From contig SCUJ01000006.1 in NCBI GenBank assembly GCA_004297165.1, forward strand, positions 310,001 to 374,000: DNA of 64,000 bases, read 5' to 3'. Numbering within the stretch: the first letter of the stretch is position 1; each line of letters begins with the position of its first letter. Shown here one piece after another: positions 8,817 to 17,570 of this stretch. Below the pieces are notes generated by a model. The model saw nothing but the letters and a program-made list of their open reading frames with translations. It was not told the origin of the DNA and did not search any database. This DNA comes from Gammaproteobacteria bacterium (GTDB lineage: Bacteria > Pseudomonadota > Gammaproteobacteria > Eutrophobiales > Eutrophobiaceae). The translations under genes were made by a program, and so were the position numbers.

Positions 8817-10130
8817 ATGTCCATAAACCTGGACCGCGCCACCCGGGAACCCATCGAATCGGCCGGCCTGGATGAACTCCGGGCCCTGCAACTGGAGCGG
8901 TTGCGCCGGTCGCTGCGGCATGCCTACGAAAATGTACCGTATTACCGGAAGAGTTTCGCTGCGGCGGGAGTCTATCCGGACGACCTGCGGGACCTTGCCG
9001 ATCTCGCCCGTTTTCCCTTCACGACCAAACAGGACCTGCGCGATCACTACCCCTTCGGCATGTTCGCCGTGCCGCGGGAAAAACTGGTGCGGATCCATGC
9101 CTCCAGCGGGACGACGGGCAAACCCATCGTGGTGGGTTACACCCGCAAGGATATCGATCTGTGGGCGGACCTGATCGCCCGCACCATGCGCGCAGGCGGG
9201 GCGCGTCCGGGCGACCTGTGCCACATCGCCTACGGTTATGGCCTCTTCACCGGTGGACTGGGTTTCCATTATGGGGCGGAGCGTCTCGGCTGCACCGTTA
9301 TTCCCATGTCCGGCGGTCAGACGGAGAAACAGATTCAGTTGATTCAGGATTTCCGGCCCAGGGTTATCCTGGTGACGCCTTCCTACGGCCTCAATCTCAT
9401 CGACGAAATGGAAAAACAGGGCATCGATCCCTCCGGATGTTCTCTGGAGATCGGCATCTTCGGCGCCGAACCCTGGACGGACGCCATGCGCGACGAACTG
9501 GAATGGCGTCTGGGCATCCAGGCTTTGGACACCTACGGGCTCTCCGAGGTCATCGGTCCCGGCGTCGCGATGGAATATCTCGATACCAAGGACGGCCTGA
9601 CGGTCTGGGAGGATCATTTCTATCCCGAGATCATCGATCCCGAGACCGGCGCGGCGCTGCCGGACGGCTCGCCGGGTGAACTGGTATTCACCTCGCTGAC
9701 CAAGGAGGCGATGCCTATCGTCCGTTACCGAACCCGCGACCTGACCCGCTTGCTGCCCGGCACGGGACGGGCGATGCGGCGGATGCAGAGGTTGACGGGC
9801 CGGTCCGACGACATGCTGATTGTCCGCGGGGTCAACGTTTTCCCCTCCCAAGTCGAGGAACAAATCCTGTATTTCAAGGAACTCGCGCCGCATTACCAAC
9901 TGGAGGTCTACCGGGAAGGGCGCCTCGATGAGGTCCGGGTCCTGGTGGAGCGCAATGCCAAGGTCCCTGAATTTTCGAGGGAAGATAAGGAAAACGTGGA
10001 GGCGCAACTGCGGCACCGGATCAAGGCCTTCATCGGCATCACGGTCGAGGTGCGCATCGGCGAACCCGGCGCCATCCCCCGTTCCCAGGGCAAGGCCCAA
10101 CGGGTCGTCGATCGGCGGCGCGCCAACTGA
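8817..10130 (+). CDS. paaK: Phenylacetate-CoA ligase family protein
   Basis: A 437-residue adenylate-forming ligase of the PaaK family, activating phenylacetate or a related aromatic acid to its CoA thioester with ATP. The phosphate-binding loop SSGTTGKP is at about residues 96-103. YGYGLFTGGLGFHYGAERLG is the PaaK-specific segment. DTYGLSEVIGPGVA precedes YRTRDLTRL and GRSDDMLIVRGVNVFPSQ, and the last Lys region is IPRSQGKAQRV. Length is normal for the family (about 430). PadJ-type ligases in anaerobic phenylacetate degraders belong to the same family, which fits the Pad-like oxidoreductase at 59.3-63.6 kb. The actual aromatic substrate is not proven. Confidence 0.88.
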   Translation: MSINLDRATREPIESAGLDELRALQLERLRRSLRHAYENVPYYRKSFAAAGVYPDDLRDLADLARFPFTTKQDLRDHYPFGMFAVPREKLVRIHASSGTTGKPIVVGYTRKDIDLWADLIARTMRAGGARPGDLCHIAYGYGLFTGGLGFHYGAERLGCTVIPMSGGQTEKQIQLIQDFRPRVILVTPSYGLNLIDEMEKQGIDPSGCSLEIGIFGAEPWTDAMRDELEWRLGIQALDTYGLSEVIGPGVAMEYLDTKDGLTVWEDHFYPEIIDPETGAALPDGSPGELVFTSLTKEAMPIVRYRTRDLTRLLPGTGRAMRRMQRLTGRSDDMLIVRGVNVFPSQVEEQILYFKELAPHYQLEVYREGRLDEVRVLVERNAKVPEFSREDKENVEAQLRHRIKAFIGITVEVRIGEPGAIPRSQGKAQRVVDRRRAN

Positions 10131-10165
10131 AATTACATTTTCATTAACAAACTTGTAACCGTAGG

Positions 10166-10576
10166 ATGCAGGATATGCAGGAAATCGTGAAGGTCGGACA
10201 GGAAAACGCACAACGCATCGTGGTCGAGAAATGGCGGACCATCGCCTTGCTGGGCGAAGACAGCCGCGTCTATTCGACCCCTGCCTTGTTGCACGATGTC
10301 GAGGTGACCTGCCACGAATCGATCAAGCGTTTTCAGGGCGAGGGCGATGACTCGGTCGGGATGAGCGCGACGGTGAACCACCTCGCGGCGACCCCGCTGG
10401 GGATGTGGGTCGATATCGTCGCGCGCGTCACCGCGGTGGCGGGCCGCAAGGTGGATTTCGAATTCGAATGCCGGGACGCCTCCGGGGTGGTGGCGAACGG
10501 CGTCCACAGCCGGTTCATGGTGAACATGGAGAAGACCGCGGCACAGATCAAGGCGAAGGCGGAGAAGTACAGATAG
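10166..10576 (+). CDS. Hotdog-fold thioesterase, FlK-like
   Basis: A 136-residue protein resembling fluoroacetyl-CoA thioesterase FlK and related hotdog proteins. Recognisable parts are VYSTPALLHDVEVTCHESIKR near residues 34-54, VGMSATVNHLAATPLGM near 65-81 and the ending VNGVHSRFMVN-type strand. In FlK-like proteins Thr, Glu and His of these segments form the active site, and all three are present (T in STPALL, E in HESI, H in NHLAA). It lies 35 bp after the PaaK-like ligase and could release CoA from a stalled product. The substrate is unknown. Confidence 0.75.
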   Translation: MQDMQEIVKVGQENAQRIVVEKWRTIALLGEDSRVYSTPALLHDVEVTCHESIKRFQGEGDDSVGMSATVNHLAATPLGMWVDIVARVTAVAGRKVDFEFECRDASGVVANGVHSRFMVNMEKTAAQIKAKAEKYR

Positions 10577-10612
10577 AAACCGTTTCAACGAAGAAAGGAA
10601 GGGGGAGGATCG

Positions 10613-12415
10613 ATGTTCAAACAATACGGCGTTACATTTCTGTTCACGACCGGTCTGCTGGCGAACATGGCAGCGGCGCAAGAGACCCAACTCTATTGGG
10701 GCGATACGCACCTGCACAGCTCCTACTCCGTGGATGCCTATTCCACGGGCAATTACAAAGGCGACCCGGATATGGCGTATCGCTTTGCCAAGGGGCTGCC
10801 GGTCCTGCATCCGGTCACCCGCGAGAAGATCCGGATCGAACAACCGCTGGATTTTCTGGTGGTGGCCGACCATGCCGAGATGTTGCAACTCCAGATCCGC
10901 CTGGAAGAGAATGACCCCGATCTGCTCGCCACCGCCACCGGGCGGCGGCTCGCGGAAGTGCTGAAGCAGGACAAGCGCGCCGTGTTCCGCGAGGTAGCCC
11001 AGATCAACACGGGCGGCGGGCAGGATCTGCTGCGCGACATCTACACCCCGGCCAACCGGCGCAATGCCTGGAAACGGCAAATGGCAGCCGCCGAGTTGCA
11101 TAACGATCCGGGCCGGTTCACGACCCTGATCGGTTGGGAATGGACCTCGGCGCCCGAATGGAGCAACCTGCATCGCGTGATCCTGACGTCGGCGGACGCG
11201 GCCACGGCGCAAAAGTTTTATCCCTTCAGTTCCTATGACAGCCAGCGTCCGGAGGATCTGTGGGCCTGGCTGGAAAAGACCAGTGCCGAGGCCGGCGTCG
11301 AATTCCTCGCCATTCCCCATAATTCCAATATGTCGAACGGCATGATGTTCGACATGGTCGACAGCGATGGCCGCCGGATCACGGCGGAATACGCGCGCCA
11401 GCGGATCCGCTGGGAGCCGGTGATGGAGGTCACGCAGACCAAGGGCACCTCGGAGACGCATCCCCAGTTGTCGCCGAGCGATGAATTCGCCGACTTCGAG
11501 ATACGCAACAAGTTGCTTACCGGCCCCGAGGCCAAGGTCAGTCCGAACTCGTACGCGCGGACTGCGCTCCTGCAAGGGCTGGAACTTGAGGCCGGGACCG
11601 GGGCTAATCCTTACAAATTCGGCCTGATCGGCAGCACCGATTCGCATAACGGTCTGGTCGCGACGGAAGAGGGGAATTTTTACGGAAAACTCGCCAATCA
11701 CATGTTGACGGAGTCGCGCAAGGGCGAGCAGAGCAACTTCCCCGCCTGGGAACTCTCCGCGTCGGGGATCGCGGGGGTGTGGGCCACGGAAAACACCCGC
11801 ACCGCCATCTTCAACGCCTTCAAGCGCAAGGAGGTCTTCGCGACGAGCGGACCGCGGATCGCCGTGCGGATGTTCGGCGGTTTCAACTTCAAGGGCGGAG
11901 ACGCCAGGGCCAAAGATATCGCGACGGTGGGTTACCGGAAGGGAGTGCCGATGGGCGGCGATCTCACGGCCGCGCCGCGGGGCAAGGCCCCCGCGTTCCT
12001 GCTGCATGCCGTCAAGGATCCGCTCGGCGCCAACCTGGATCGTATTCAGATCATCAAAGGTTGGCTGGACGCGGCGGGCGTAAAGCACGAGCAAATTTAC
12101 GAGGCGGCCTGGGCCGGGGAACGCCGGCCGGACGGGAACGGCAAGCTGCCGCCGGTCGGCAATACGGTCGATGCCGGGACCGCGACCTACAGCAATGCCA
12201 TCGGCGCTGCGCAACTCGCGACGGTCTGGACCGACCCCGATTTCGATCCGGCCCTGCGGGCGTTTTATTACACGCGGGTGCTGGAAATCCCGACCCCGCG
12301 TCATTCGACCTACGACGCCGTGGCGTTGAAGATCGACGCCAGCGAGACCCGCCAGCCGGTTGCGATCCAGGAACGCGCCTATTCCTCGCCGATCTGGTAT
12401 ACCCCGGCGCAATAA
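10613..12415 (+). CDS. Exported DUF3604 protein, PHP-like metal-dependent hydrolase fold
   Basis: A 600-residue protein with a signal peptide (residues 1-22, cut after AAA-Q) and a strong ribosome binding site (GGGGGAGG). The DUF3604 hallmark GDTHLHSSYS places H33 and H35. D86-H87 (ADHAE), H235 (IPHNSN) and D342/H344 (GSTDSHNG) follow the order of PHP-type metal ligands, suggesting a metal-dependent phosphoesterase or other hydrolase in the periplasm. The family has no settled function. It is followed after 12 bp by a PpiC-type isomerase gene and then a HupE/UreJ-like gene, all apparently one operon. The strong binding site suggests high expression. Confidence 0.85.
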   Translation: MFKQYGVTFLFTTGLLANMAAAQETQLYWGDTHLHSSYSVDAYSTGNYKGDPDMAYRFAKGLPVLHPVTREKIRIEQPLDFLVVADHAEMLQLQIRLEENDPDLLATATGRRLAEVLKQDKRAVFREVAQINTGGGQDLLRDIYTPANRRNAWKRQMAAAELHNDPGRFTTLIGWEWTSAPEWSNLHRVILTSADAATAQKFYPFSSYDSQRPEDLWAWLEKTSAEAGVEFLAIPHNSNMSNGMMFDMVDSDGRRITAEYARQRIRWEPVMEVTQTKGTSETHPQLSPSDEFADFEIRNKLLTGPEAKVSPNSYARTALLQGLELEAGTGANPYKFGLIGSTDSHNGLVATEEGNFYGKLANHMLTESRKGEQSNFPAWELSASGIAGVWATENTRTAIFNAFKRKEVFATSGPRIAVRMFGGFNFKGGDARAKDIATVGYRKGVPMGGDLTAAPRGKAPAFLLHAVKDPLGANLDRIQIIKGWLDAAGVKHEQIYEAAWAGERRPDGNGKLPPVGNTVDAGTATYSNAIGAAQLATVWTDPDFDPALRAFYYTRVLEIPTPRHSTYDAVALKIDASETRQPVAIQERAYSSPIWYTPAQ

Positions 12416-12427
12416 GGACGCGCCGCC

Positions 12428-13306
12428 GTGAAACGCCTGCTGGCCGAGCCGTTGCTGCATTTCGCCGTGCTCGGCGGCCTCGTCTACGGATCCTGGGCCG
12501 CCTTCGGCAAACCGTCGGAACCTGCCGCCGATGTCATCGTCGTCGATGAGCAGACCCTGTTGAATCACATGCAATACCGCGCCAAGGCCTTCGAACCGGA
12601 GTATTTCTCCGCGCAGTTGGCGGCCATGGATCCCGCCGGGCGTCAGCAGCTCATCGACGAGTACGTGCGCGAGGAGTCCCTCTACCGTGAGGCGGAGGCG
12701 CTCAATCTGGCCGCGGGCGATTACGTGATCAAGTTGCGCATGATCCAGAAAATGGAATATCTGCTGGAGGACCTCAATCCCGTCGCGGCCCCGGATGCCG
12801 CGGAACTGGAGCGGTATTTCGCCGCGCATCAGGAACAATATCGGGTCGCCGATTCATGGACCTTCACCCATGTGTTTTTCGATGCCGAGGCGCGCGGTGA
12901 CGAGGCGGCGCGGGAGCAGGGAAAGGCTGCACTGGTTAGGTTGAACGCGGACCAGGTAAATTTTTCGGCGGCGGTGGAACACGGCGATCGGTTTCCCTTT
13001 CTGCAGAATTATGTGGAACGCACCGGCGATTACATCGCCGACCACTTTGGCCAGGACTTCGCCAATCGCTTGCGCGACCTGCCGCTGGCGCAATGGTCCG
13101 GTCCCATCAAGTCTCAATACGGACATCATCTGGTCTACATTGCCACGCACGCCCCCGCGCAGGTTCCGGCGCTGGCCGAGGTCCGCGGGCAGGTGGAACA
13201 GGACTATCTGCGCGACGCGCACACGCAGGCCCAGGAGCGGGCGATCGCCGAATTGCGCAAGTCTTACCGGGTACAGGTGGCGGAATCGTTGAGCAGTCCG
13301 CGGTGA
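12428..13306 (+). CDS. Membrane-anchored PpiC-type peptidyl-prolyl isomerase-like protein
   Basis: A 292-residue protein that starts with GTG. An N-terminal signal anchor covers about residues 5-27 (LLAEPLLHFAVLGGLVYGSW). The middle is helical and SurA/PpiD-like (QLIDEYVREESLYREAEALN). The parvulin-like domain is at about 140-260, with FTHVFFDAEARGD, ARLNADQVNFSA-type strands and GPIKSQYGHHLVYI, the usual C-terminal parvulin signature. It should sit on the outer face of the inner membrane and assist folding of exported proteins. Its tight position after the DUF3604 gene suggests that protein, or the HupE-like partner, as its client; this is inference. Confidence 0.8.
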   Translation: MKRLLAEPLLHFAVLGGLVYGSWAAFGKPSEPAADVIVVDEQTLLNHMQYRAKAFEPEYFSAQLAAMDPAGRQQLIDEYVREESLYREAEALNLAAGDYVIKLRMIQKMEYLLEDLNPVAAPDAAELERYFAAHQEQYRVADSWTFTHVFFDAEARGDEAAREQGKAALVRLNADQVNFSAAVEHGDRFPFLQNYVERTGDYIADHFGQDFANRLRDLPLAQWSGPIKSQYGHHLVYIATHAPAQVPALAEVRGQVEQDYLRDAHTQAQERAIAELRKSYRVQVAESLSSPR

Positions 13307-13313
13307 TGGCGCA

Positions 13314-14339
13314 GTGACCTACCGGTCCCGGCAATTTGTCGGCGCGCTGCTCTTGCTCGTGGCGGCCTTATTGGGCATCCGGAACCCTCTGGCGCATGAG
13401 GCCAGACCTTTGCACGTCCGCATCGAAACGCTCGCCGCCGGCGCCTATCAGGTCACGATCAGGGCGCCTGAATCCATCGCCATCGACAACCTGCCCTGGG
13501 TGCAATGGCCGGATACCTGCGCCAGCCCCGCTGGAGACGCGGCCAACTCTGCGTTGCAACATTACCTGTTGCGTTGTTCAGGGGATCTTGCGGGCGCCGA
13601 GATCGCCATCCGTTACCCGCTGTTCAATCCGGTAATCACGACGCTGATCACCTGGGCGGAGCGGCCGAATGCCGACCTGCACGTGGTGCTCCGGCCGACC
13701 GAATCGACCTGGCGCGTGCCGAAGACGCCGGGATCGCAACATGTGCCGACGGCTTACCTGCGCCTCGGCATGGAGCATATCCTCACCGGCGCGGATCACC
13801 TGCTGTTCATCGGGGCGTTGCTCGCGATTGCCGGGGCCGGCCGGCGCATCGTGCTGGCCGTGACCGGATTCACCCTGGCGCATTCGCTGACCTTGACCCT
13901 GGCGGCGTTGGAATTTGTCGCGATCCCGATCCCGCCGACGGAGGTGGCCATCGCCTTATCCATAGCCTTCCTCGCCCGCGAGCTTGTTCTGCCGAATGAC
14001 CGATCGCTCACCCGCCGACGGCCTTTTCTGGTGGCGACCTGCTTCGGGCTCTTGCACGGACTCGGATTCGCCGCCGCCTTGCGCGAGGTCGGTCTGCCGC
14101 AGCGCGACATCCTCATCGCCTTGGTATCGTTCAACCTGGGTGTGGAGGCGGGTCAGATCCTGTTCATCGCCATGGCGCTGATCGCGCTCTGGCTGGTTGA
14201 AAAAACAATCGTCAATTTCCAGCGGGGAAAACTCATCGCGCGTTCGCCGATGACGATCCCCGCACTGGGATACGGTATCGGGGCTACCGCCGCATTCTGG
14301 TGTATGCAACGAATCCTCGTCTGGCAGGTCGGGTTTTAA
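13314..14339 (+). CDS. HupE/UreJ-family membrane protein with N-terminal periplasmic domain
   Basis: A 341-residue protein with a GTG start, 7 bp after the PpiC-like gene. The signal peptide (about 1-28, ending LAH-E) is followed by a beta-rich region of about 120 residues. The membrane domain has about seven segments from residue 145 on. The HupE-type metal motif GMEHILTGADHLLF (H, D, H) is present, as is CFGLLHGLGFAAAL with a second His. Classical HupE/UreJ proteins import Ni or Co, but members with this long N-terminal domain are uncharacterised. No hydrogenase or urease gene is nearby. Supplying metal to the upstream PHP-like protein is one possible role. Confidence 0.8.
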   Translation: MTYRSRQFVGALLLLVAALLGIRNPLAHEARPLHVRIETLAAGAYQVTIRAPESIAIDNLPWVQWPDTCASPAGDAANSALQHYLLRCSGDLAGAEIAIRYPLFNPVITTLITWAERPNADLHVVLRPTESTWRVPKTPGSQHVPTAYLRLGMEHILTGADHLLFIGALLAIAGAGRRIVLAVTGFTLAHSLTLTLAALEFVAIPIPPTEVAIALSIAFLARELVLPNDRSLTRRRPFLVATCFGLLHGLGFAAALREVGLPQRDILIALVSFNLGVEAGQILFIAMALIALWLVEKTIVNFQRGKLIARSPMTIPALGYGIGATAAFWCMQRILVWQVGF

Positions 14340-14418
14340 TGGATGTCTTGATGGAGATCATTTATTAAAGCTGTCCCCGCCGGATAGTAATGCATAAAGC
14401 CCTAACCGGAATCGAATC

Positions 14419-16311
14419 GTGGCCAAGGTCAAACATACCACAGGCGGTGAGCGTGCCGGGGGCAATGTCGAAGATCTAATCTCCGAACTGACGGCGATTC
14501 GTGCGGAAATGATCGCGGCGGTGCAGGAGTCCGCTCAAGTCCTGAAGTCCATCCACCCGCAGCATCGCAAAAGCGCCCGGAACCTCCTGCAATATCTGAC
14601 CCTGCGCCGCCGGGATTTGCGGCCAATTCAGTCCCGGCTGGCGGAATTGGGACTGTCATCCCTGGGCCGCTCCGAGGCCCATGCCCTGGCGACGATCGAT
14701 GCCGTGTTGTCGACCTTGCATAAGATTGCGCAACGGGAATGGTCGCCGCCCGACGAGGATGTCAGCGAACTCGAATTCAGACATGGACAGGACCTGCTGC
14801 GGGAACACACGGTGGCGATGCTGGGCGAATTCCCGCGCAAACGCAATGTCCACATCATGGTCACCATGCCGAGCGAGGCGGCCACGGATTATTCGCTGGT
14901 TGCGGACCTCCTGAAGAGCGGGATGAATTGCATGCGCATCAACTGCGCGCACGACGCCGCGGAGGCCTGGTTGGCCATGATCGAACATCTGCGCCGCGCC
15001 ATGAAGGCGACCGGCAGGGATTGCAAGGTGATGATGGACCTGGCGGGTCCCAAGTTGCGGACCGGACCTGTCCAGCCGGGCCCGGCCGTCATCAAGTACA
15101 AACCGCAGCGCGACGATTTCGGACTGGTCGTAAGCCCGGCCAGGGTCTGGATGGCGACGGAGAAGTTCTGCCAGTCATCGCCGTCGCCCGCGCATGCCTG
15201 CATCGCCGTTGACCCGGAGTGGCTGGCCGGGATCCGGATCGGAGACAAGGTCAGATTCACCGACGCGCGCGGGGCCAGGCGCTCGCTCAAGGCGGTGGAC
15301 AAGACGGAGGAGGGCTGCTGGCTTGAGGGGAGAAAATCCGCCTATATTGCCAATGACACCGTGTTTTATCATCGGCTGGAAGAGAACCCGGACAAAATGC
15401 GATCGTCCCGCGGGCAGGTATCCGGCAAGGAGGCCCCCATACATTTGTCCGTGGGCGATTTGTTGATCGTACGCTCCGATATGCAGCCTGGCCGACCGGC
15501 AACCGTGGACAGCAGCGGGAAGATTCTGACCCCGGCAGCGATCGGTTGCACGCTGGGCGTCACCCTGCGCAATGTCAAGATCGGCGAGATGATCTGGTTC
15601 GACGACGGCAGGATCGGCGGCGTCGTCGAGGCGATCAAATCCAAATGTCTGCATGTCAGGATCCGGCATGCGCCGCTGACCGGCGGCAAATTACGGGGCG
15701 ACAAGGGCATCAACCTGCCGGACAGCGAGTTGAAACTGCCGGCGTTGACCGAAAAAGATAGTCAGGACCTGGACTTCATCGCGAGGCAGGCGGACCTGGT
15801 GGGGCTGTCCTTCGCCAACAATGCCGCCGATGTGAGGATGTTGCGGGAGCAACTGAACAAATTCGGCGAGAAGCAGCCCGGTCTCGTGTTGAAGATCGAG
15901 ACCCGCGCCGGGTTCAGGAATCTCCCGGCCATGTTGCTGGAGGCGATGTCTGGTCGTTGCTGTGGCGTCATGATTGCCCGCGGCGACCTGGCCGTGGAGT
16001 CGGGGTTCGAGCGTCTGGCCGAGGTTCAGGAAGAGATCCTGTGGCTGTGCGAGGCGGCCCATGTCCCGGTTATCTGGGCAACCCAGGTGCTGGAGACGCT
16101 CGCCAAGCGGGGCGCGCCGACCCGCGCCGAAATTACCGACGCCGCCATGGCGCATCGCGCCGAATGTGTGATGCTGAACAAGGGGCCATACATCATCCAT
16201 GCGGTGAGGATGCTGGATGACATACTCAAGCGCATGCAGTCACATCAGTTCAAGAAGCAGTCCATGCTGCGGCAGTTGGGATTGGCTTACGCCTCTCCCG
16301 TGGGTGATTGA
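14419..16311 (+). CDS. Long pyruvate-kinase-like protein with extra N-terminal domain
   Basis: A 630-residue protein with a GTG start. Residues 1-140 form a helical extension not found in normal pyruvate kinases. The kinase-like barrel then shows MRINCAHD (R173, N175), DLAGPKLRTG (207-216), an enlarged middle domain (about 217-425), NLPDSELKLPALTEKDSQD, LSFANNAADV, LKIETRAG (the catalytic Lys) and IARGDLAVE (519-527). ATQVLETLAKRGAPTRAEITDAA follows, but the usual DAVMLSxET reads ECVMLNKG. The C-terminal allosteric domain is missing. A normal pyruvate kinase exists at 50342-51781, so this copy may have another role or substrate. Most active-site residues remain, so it could still be active. 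Confidence 0.8.
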   Translation: MAKVKHTTGGERAGGNVEDLISELTAIRAEMIAAVQESAQVLKSIHPQHRKSARNLLQYLTLRRRDLRPIQSRLAELGLSSLGRSEAHALATIDAVLSTLHKIAQREWSPPDEDVSELEFRHGQDLLREHTVAMLGEFPRKRNVHIMVTMPSEAATDYSLVADLLKSGMNCMRINCAHDAAEAWLAMIEHLRRAMKATGRDCKVMMDLAGPKLRTGPVQPGPAVIKYKPQRDDFGLVVSPARVWMATEKFCQSSPSPAHACIAVDPEWLAGIRIGDKVRFTDARGARRSLKAVDKTEEGCWLEGRKSAYIANDTVFYHRLEENPDKMRSSRGQVSGKEAPIHLSVGDLLIVRSDMQPGRPATVDSSGKILTPAAIGCTLGVTLRNVKIGEMIWFDDGRIGGVVEAIKSKCLHVRIRHAPLTGGKLRGDKGINLPDSELKLPALTEKDSQDLDFIARQADLVGLSFANNAADVRMLREQLNKFGEKQPGLVLKIETRAGFRNLPAMLLEAMSGRCCGVMIARGDLAVESGFERLAEVQEEILWLCEAAHVPVIWATQVLETLAKRGAPTRAEITDAAMAHRAECVMLNKGPYIIHAVRMLDDILKRMQSHQFKKQSMLRQLGLAYASPVGD

Positions 16312-16358
16312 TTAAGGTCCATCCCTGGACAACGGTATTCCCTGGTCAATTGTCCGGT

Positions 16359-16730
16359 TCAGGGAGCGCGTTTGGCGATGATCTCCGTGGCGGGTCCGGC
16401 AGCCGCGCCCTCGGCCTGGCGGGTGAATTTGATCTCCTCGCCTGCAACGGTTCCCTTCCAGTTCACCTTGGTCTCGGCATTGTTGATGGTGCGCACCACG
16501 TGGAACGAGATGGCGTCGCCCTCGATCTTGCCTTCTTTTATCTCCGCCGGGCCGGCCTGGGGGTTATTGAGCGTGCCGGTCACTTGCGCGCCGTCCATTT
16601 TTAATTCCAGGGTTAATTCCGCGCCGGCGGCATTTGCGATCCATTTTCCCGAAACGTCCGCGGCCCAAACCGTGAATGCGGCGAGCAGGAATGCCAGGCC
16701 GATTGCCATTGTTTTCGATATTTTGTTCAT
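16359..16730 (-). CDS. Small periplasmic beta-rich protein of unknown function
   Basis: A 123-residue protein with a clear signal peptide (about residues 1-23, ending VWA-A). The mature part alternates strands (GKWIANAA, LTLELKMDGAQVTGTL, KEGKIEGDAISFHV, KVNWKGTVAGEEIKFTRQ). This pattern is common in small secreted proteins often annotated as glycoside-hydrolase-associated or lipocalin-like. No catalytic residues are recognisable. It lies 40 bp downstream of the TetR gene on the same strand and may be co-transcribed with it. The function is unknown. Confidence 0.65.
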   Translation of the reverse strand: MNKISKTMAIGLAFLLAAFTVWAADVSGKWIANAAGAELTLELKMDGAQVTGTLNNPQAGPAEIKEGKIEGDAISFHVVRTINNAETKVNWKGTVAGEEIKFTRQAEGAAAGPATEIIAKRAP

Positions 16731-16770
16731 GTTCTTGATGCCTCCTTAATATGGTTGATAAAAGCGTTGC

Positions 16771-17451
16771 CTACTTGCGACCCGGACGCGCGCGGTGGGT
16801 GGATTTCCTGGTTGTCTTGAGGTTGTCGTAGTTTGCGATCAGCCGGAAGGCGCGCACGAGGTTGTCGACGAACTGCGACTGTCCCATGAATACCGGGCCA
16901 GGCCGGTTGATGATGGTATTGTTGATGGTCCCAAAAACGATCTGAAACGCGAAACGGATATTGGTTTCCTCCTCGGCGGTGAGCACGCGTCCAATGCGTT
17001 CACTTATTCGCAGCACGAAGGCGGAGGCGAAATCGTTGCCTAGCTGCCGGATTGGCGTCCAGAAGGTGGAATCACGCATGCTGCGCATCAGCGCGGCGCG
17101 CCAGAACCGGCGCCGGGACCAGTAATAAGCCACGATATTTTCGACGAGACCGGCCACGAGGCCGTCATCCGTAAGTGTGTCGAGGAGCCCCAGTTGAATC
17201 TCCCGACGGCTTTGCAGGTGCTGGTCGATCATCGCATCGAAGTATTCGTCCTTGCTCCGAAAACGCGCATAAAAGGCGCCGACGGAGTAACCGGCGGCGG
17301 CGGCAAGCTCCGCGACCGAGATGTCATCGAGTTCCCGGTCTTCCAGTAGGCGGAAGCCCGCGGCGATAAGCGCATCGTAGGTCTTCTGACTGCGCCGTTG
17401 TTTGACCTTGTGTCCCAGAGGACGGCGTTGGCGCGTCGTGTTTTGAGTCAT
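16771..17451 (-). CDS. TetR/AcrR-family transcriptional regulator
   Basis: A 226-residue protein. The N-terminal DNA-binding domain (about residues 20-70) has the TetR form YDALIAAGFRLLEDRELDDISVAE followed by AAAAGYSVGAFYARFRSKDEYF. The C-terminal ligand-binding part is helical and ends in a Lys/Arg-rich tail (about 212-226). A promoter-like pair precedes it at 17537-17565, and an inverted repeat with TTTTGAGTA arms lies further up at 17591-17617. Autoregulation is likely for this family but not shown. The regulated genes are unknown. Confidence 0.85.
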   Translation of the reverse strand: MTQNTTRQRRPLGHKVKQRRSQKTYDALIAAGFRLLEDRELDDISVAELAAAAGYSVGAFYARFRSKDEYFDAMIDQHLQSRREIQLGLLDTLTDDGLVAGLVENIVAYYWSRRRFWRAALMRSMRDSTFWTPIRQLGNDFASAFVLRISERIGRVLTAEEETNIRFAFQIVFGTINNTIINRPGPVFMGQSQFVDNLVRAFRLIANYDNLKTTRKSTHRARPGRK

Positions 17452-17536
17452 TGTGCAAGGACCTTGTTATTGTTTGCCTGACAGGACGATCAGTCTGTTT
17501 TTCGCCGAACCCCGACGTGCTTGGCAAGAAACTTCA

Positions 17537-17565
17537 ACTATAGACAAACCGGAGTATGTGAACAA
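17537..17565 (-). promoter_or_regulatory. Candidate sigma-70 promoter for the TetR gene
   Basis: Read on the minus strand, TTGTTC (17565-17560) and TATAGT (17542-17537) are separated by exactly 17 bases. The -10 matches five of six consensus positions and the -35 four of six. The start would be about 80 bases before the TetR ATG. This is pattern matching only. Confidence 0.45.
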
Positions 17566-17570
17566 GACAG

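Noticed and set aside
10133-12838. A 901-codon open frame on the minus strand opposite the thioesterase, DUF3604 and PpiC-like genes
   Set aside because: It is a mirror of GC-rich coding DNA. The composition is rich in Arg, Gly and His with no recognisable domain, and the plus-strand genes have clear families, signal peptides and ribosome binding sites.
13314-14339. Considered naming the HupE/UreJ-like gene hupE and inferring a hydrogenase locus
   Set aside because: No hydrogenase or urease gene is nearby and the long N-terminal domain separates it from classic HupE.
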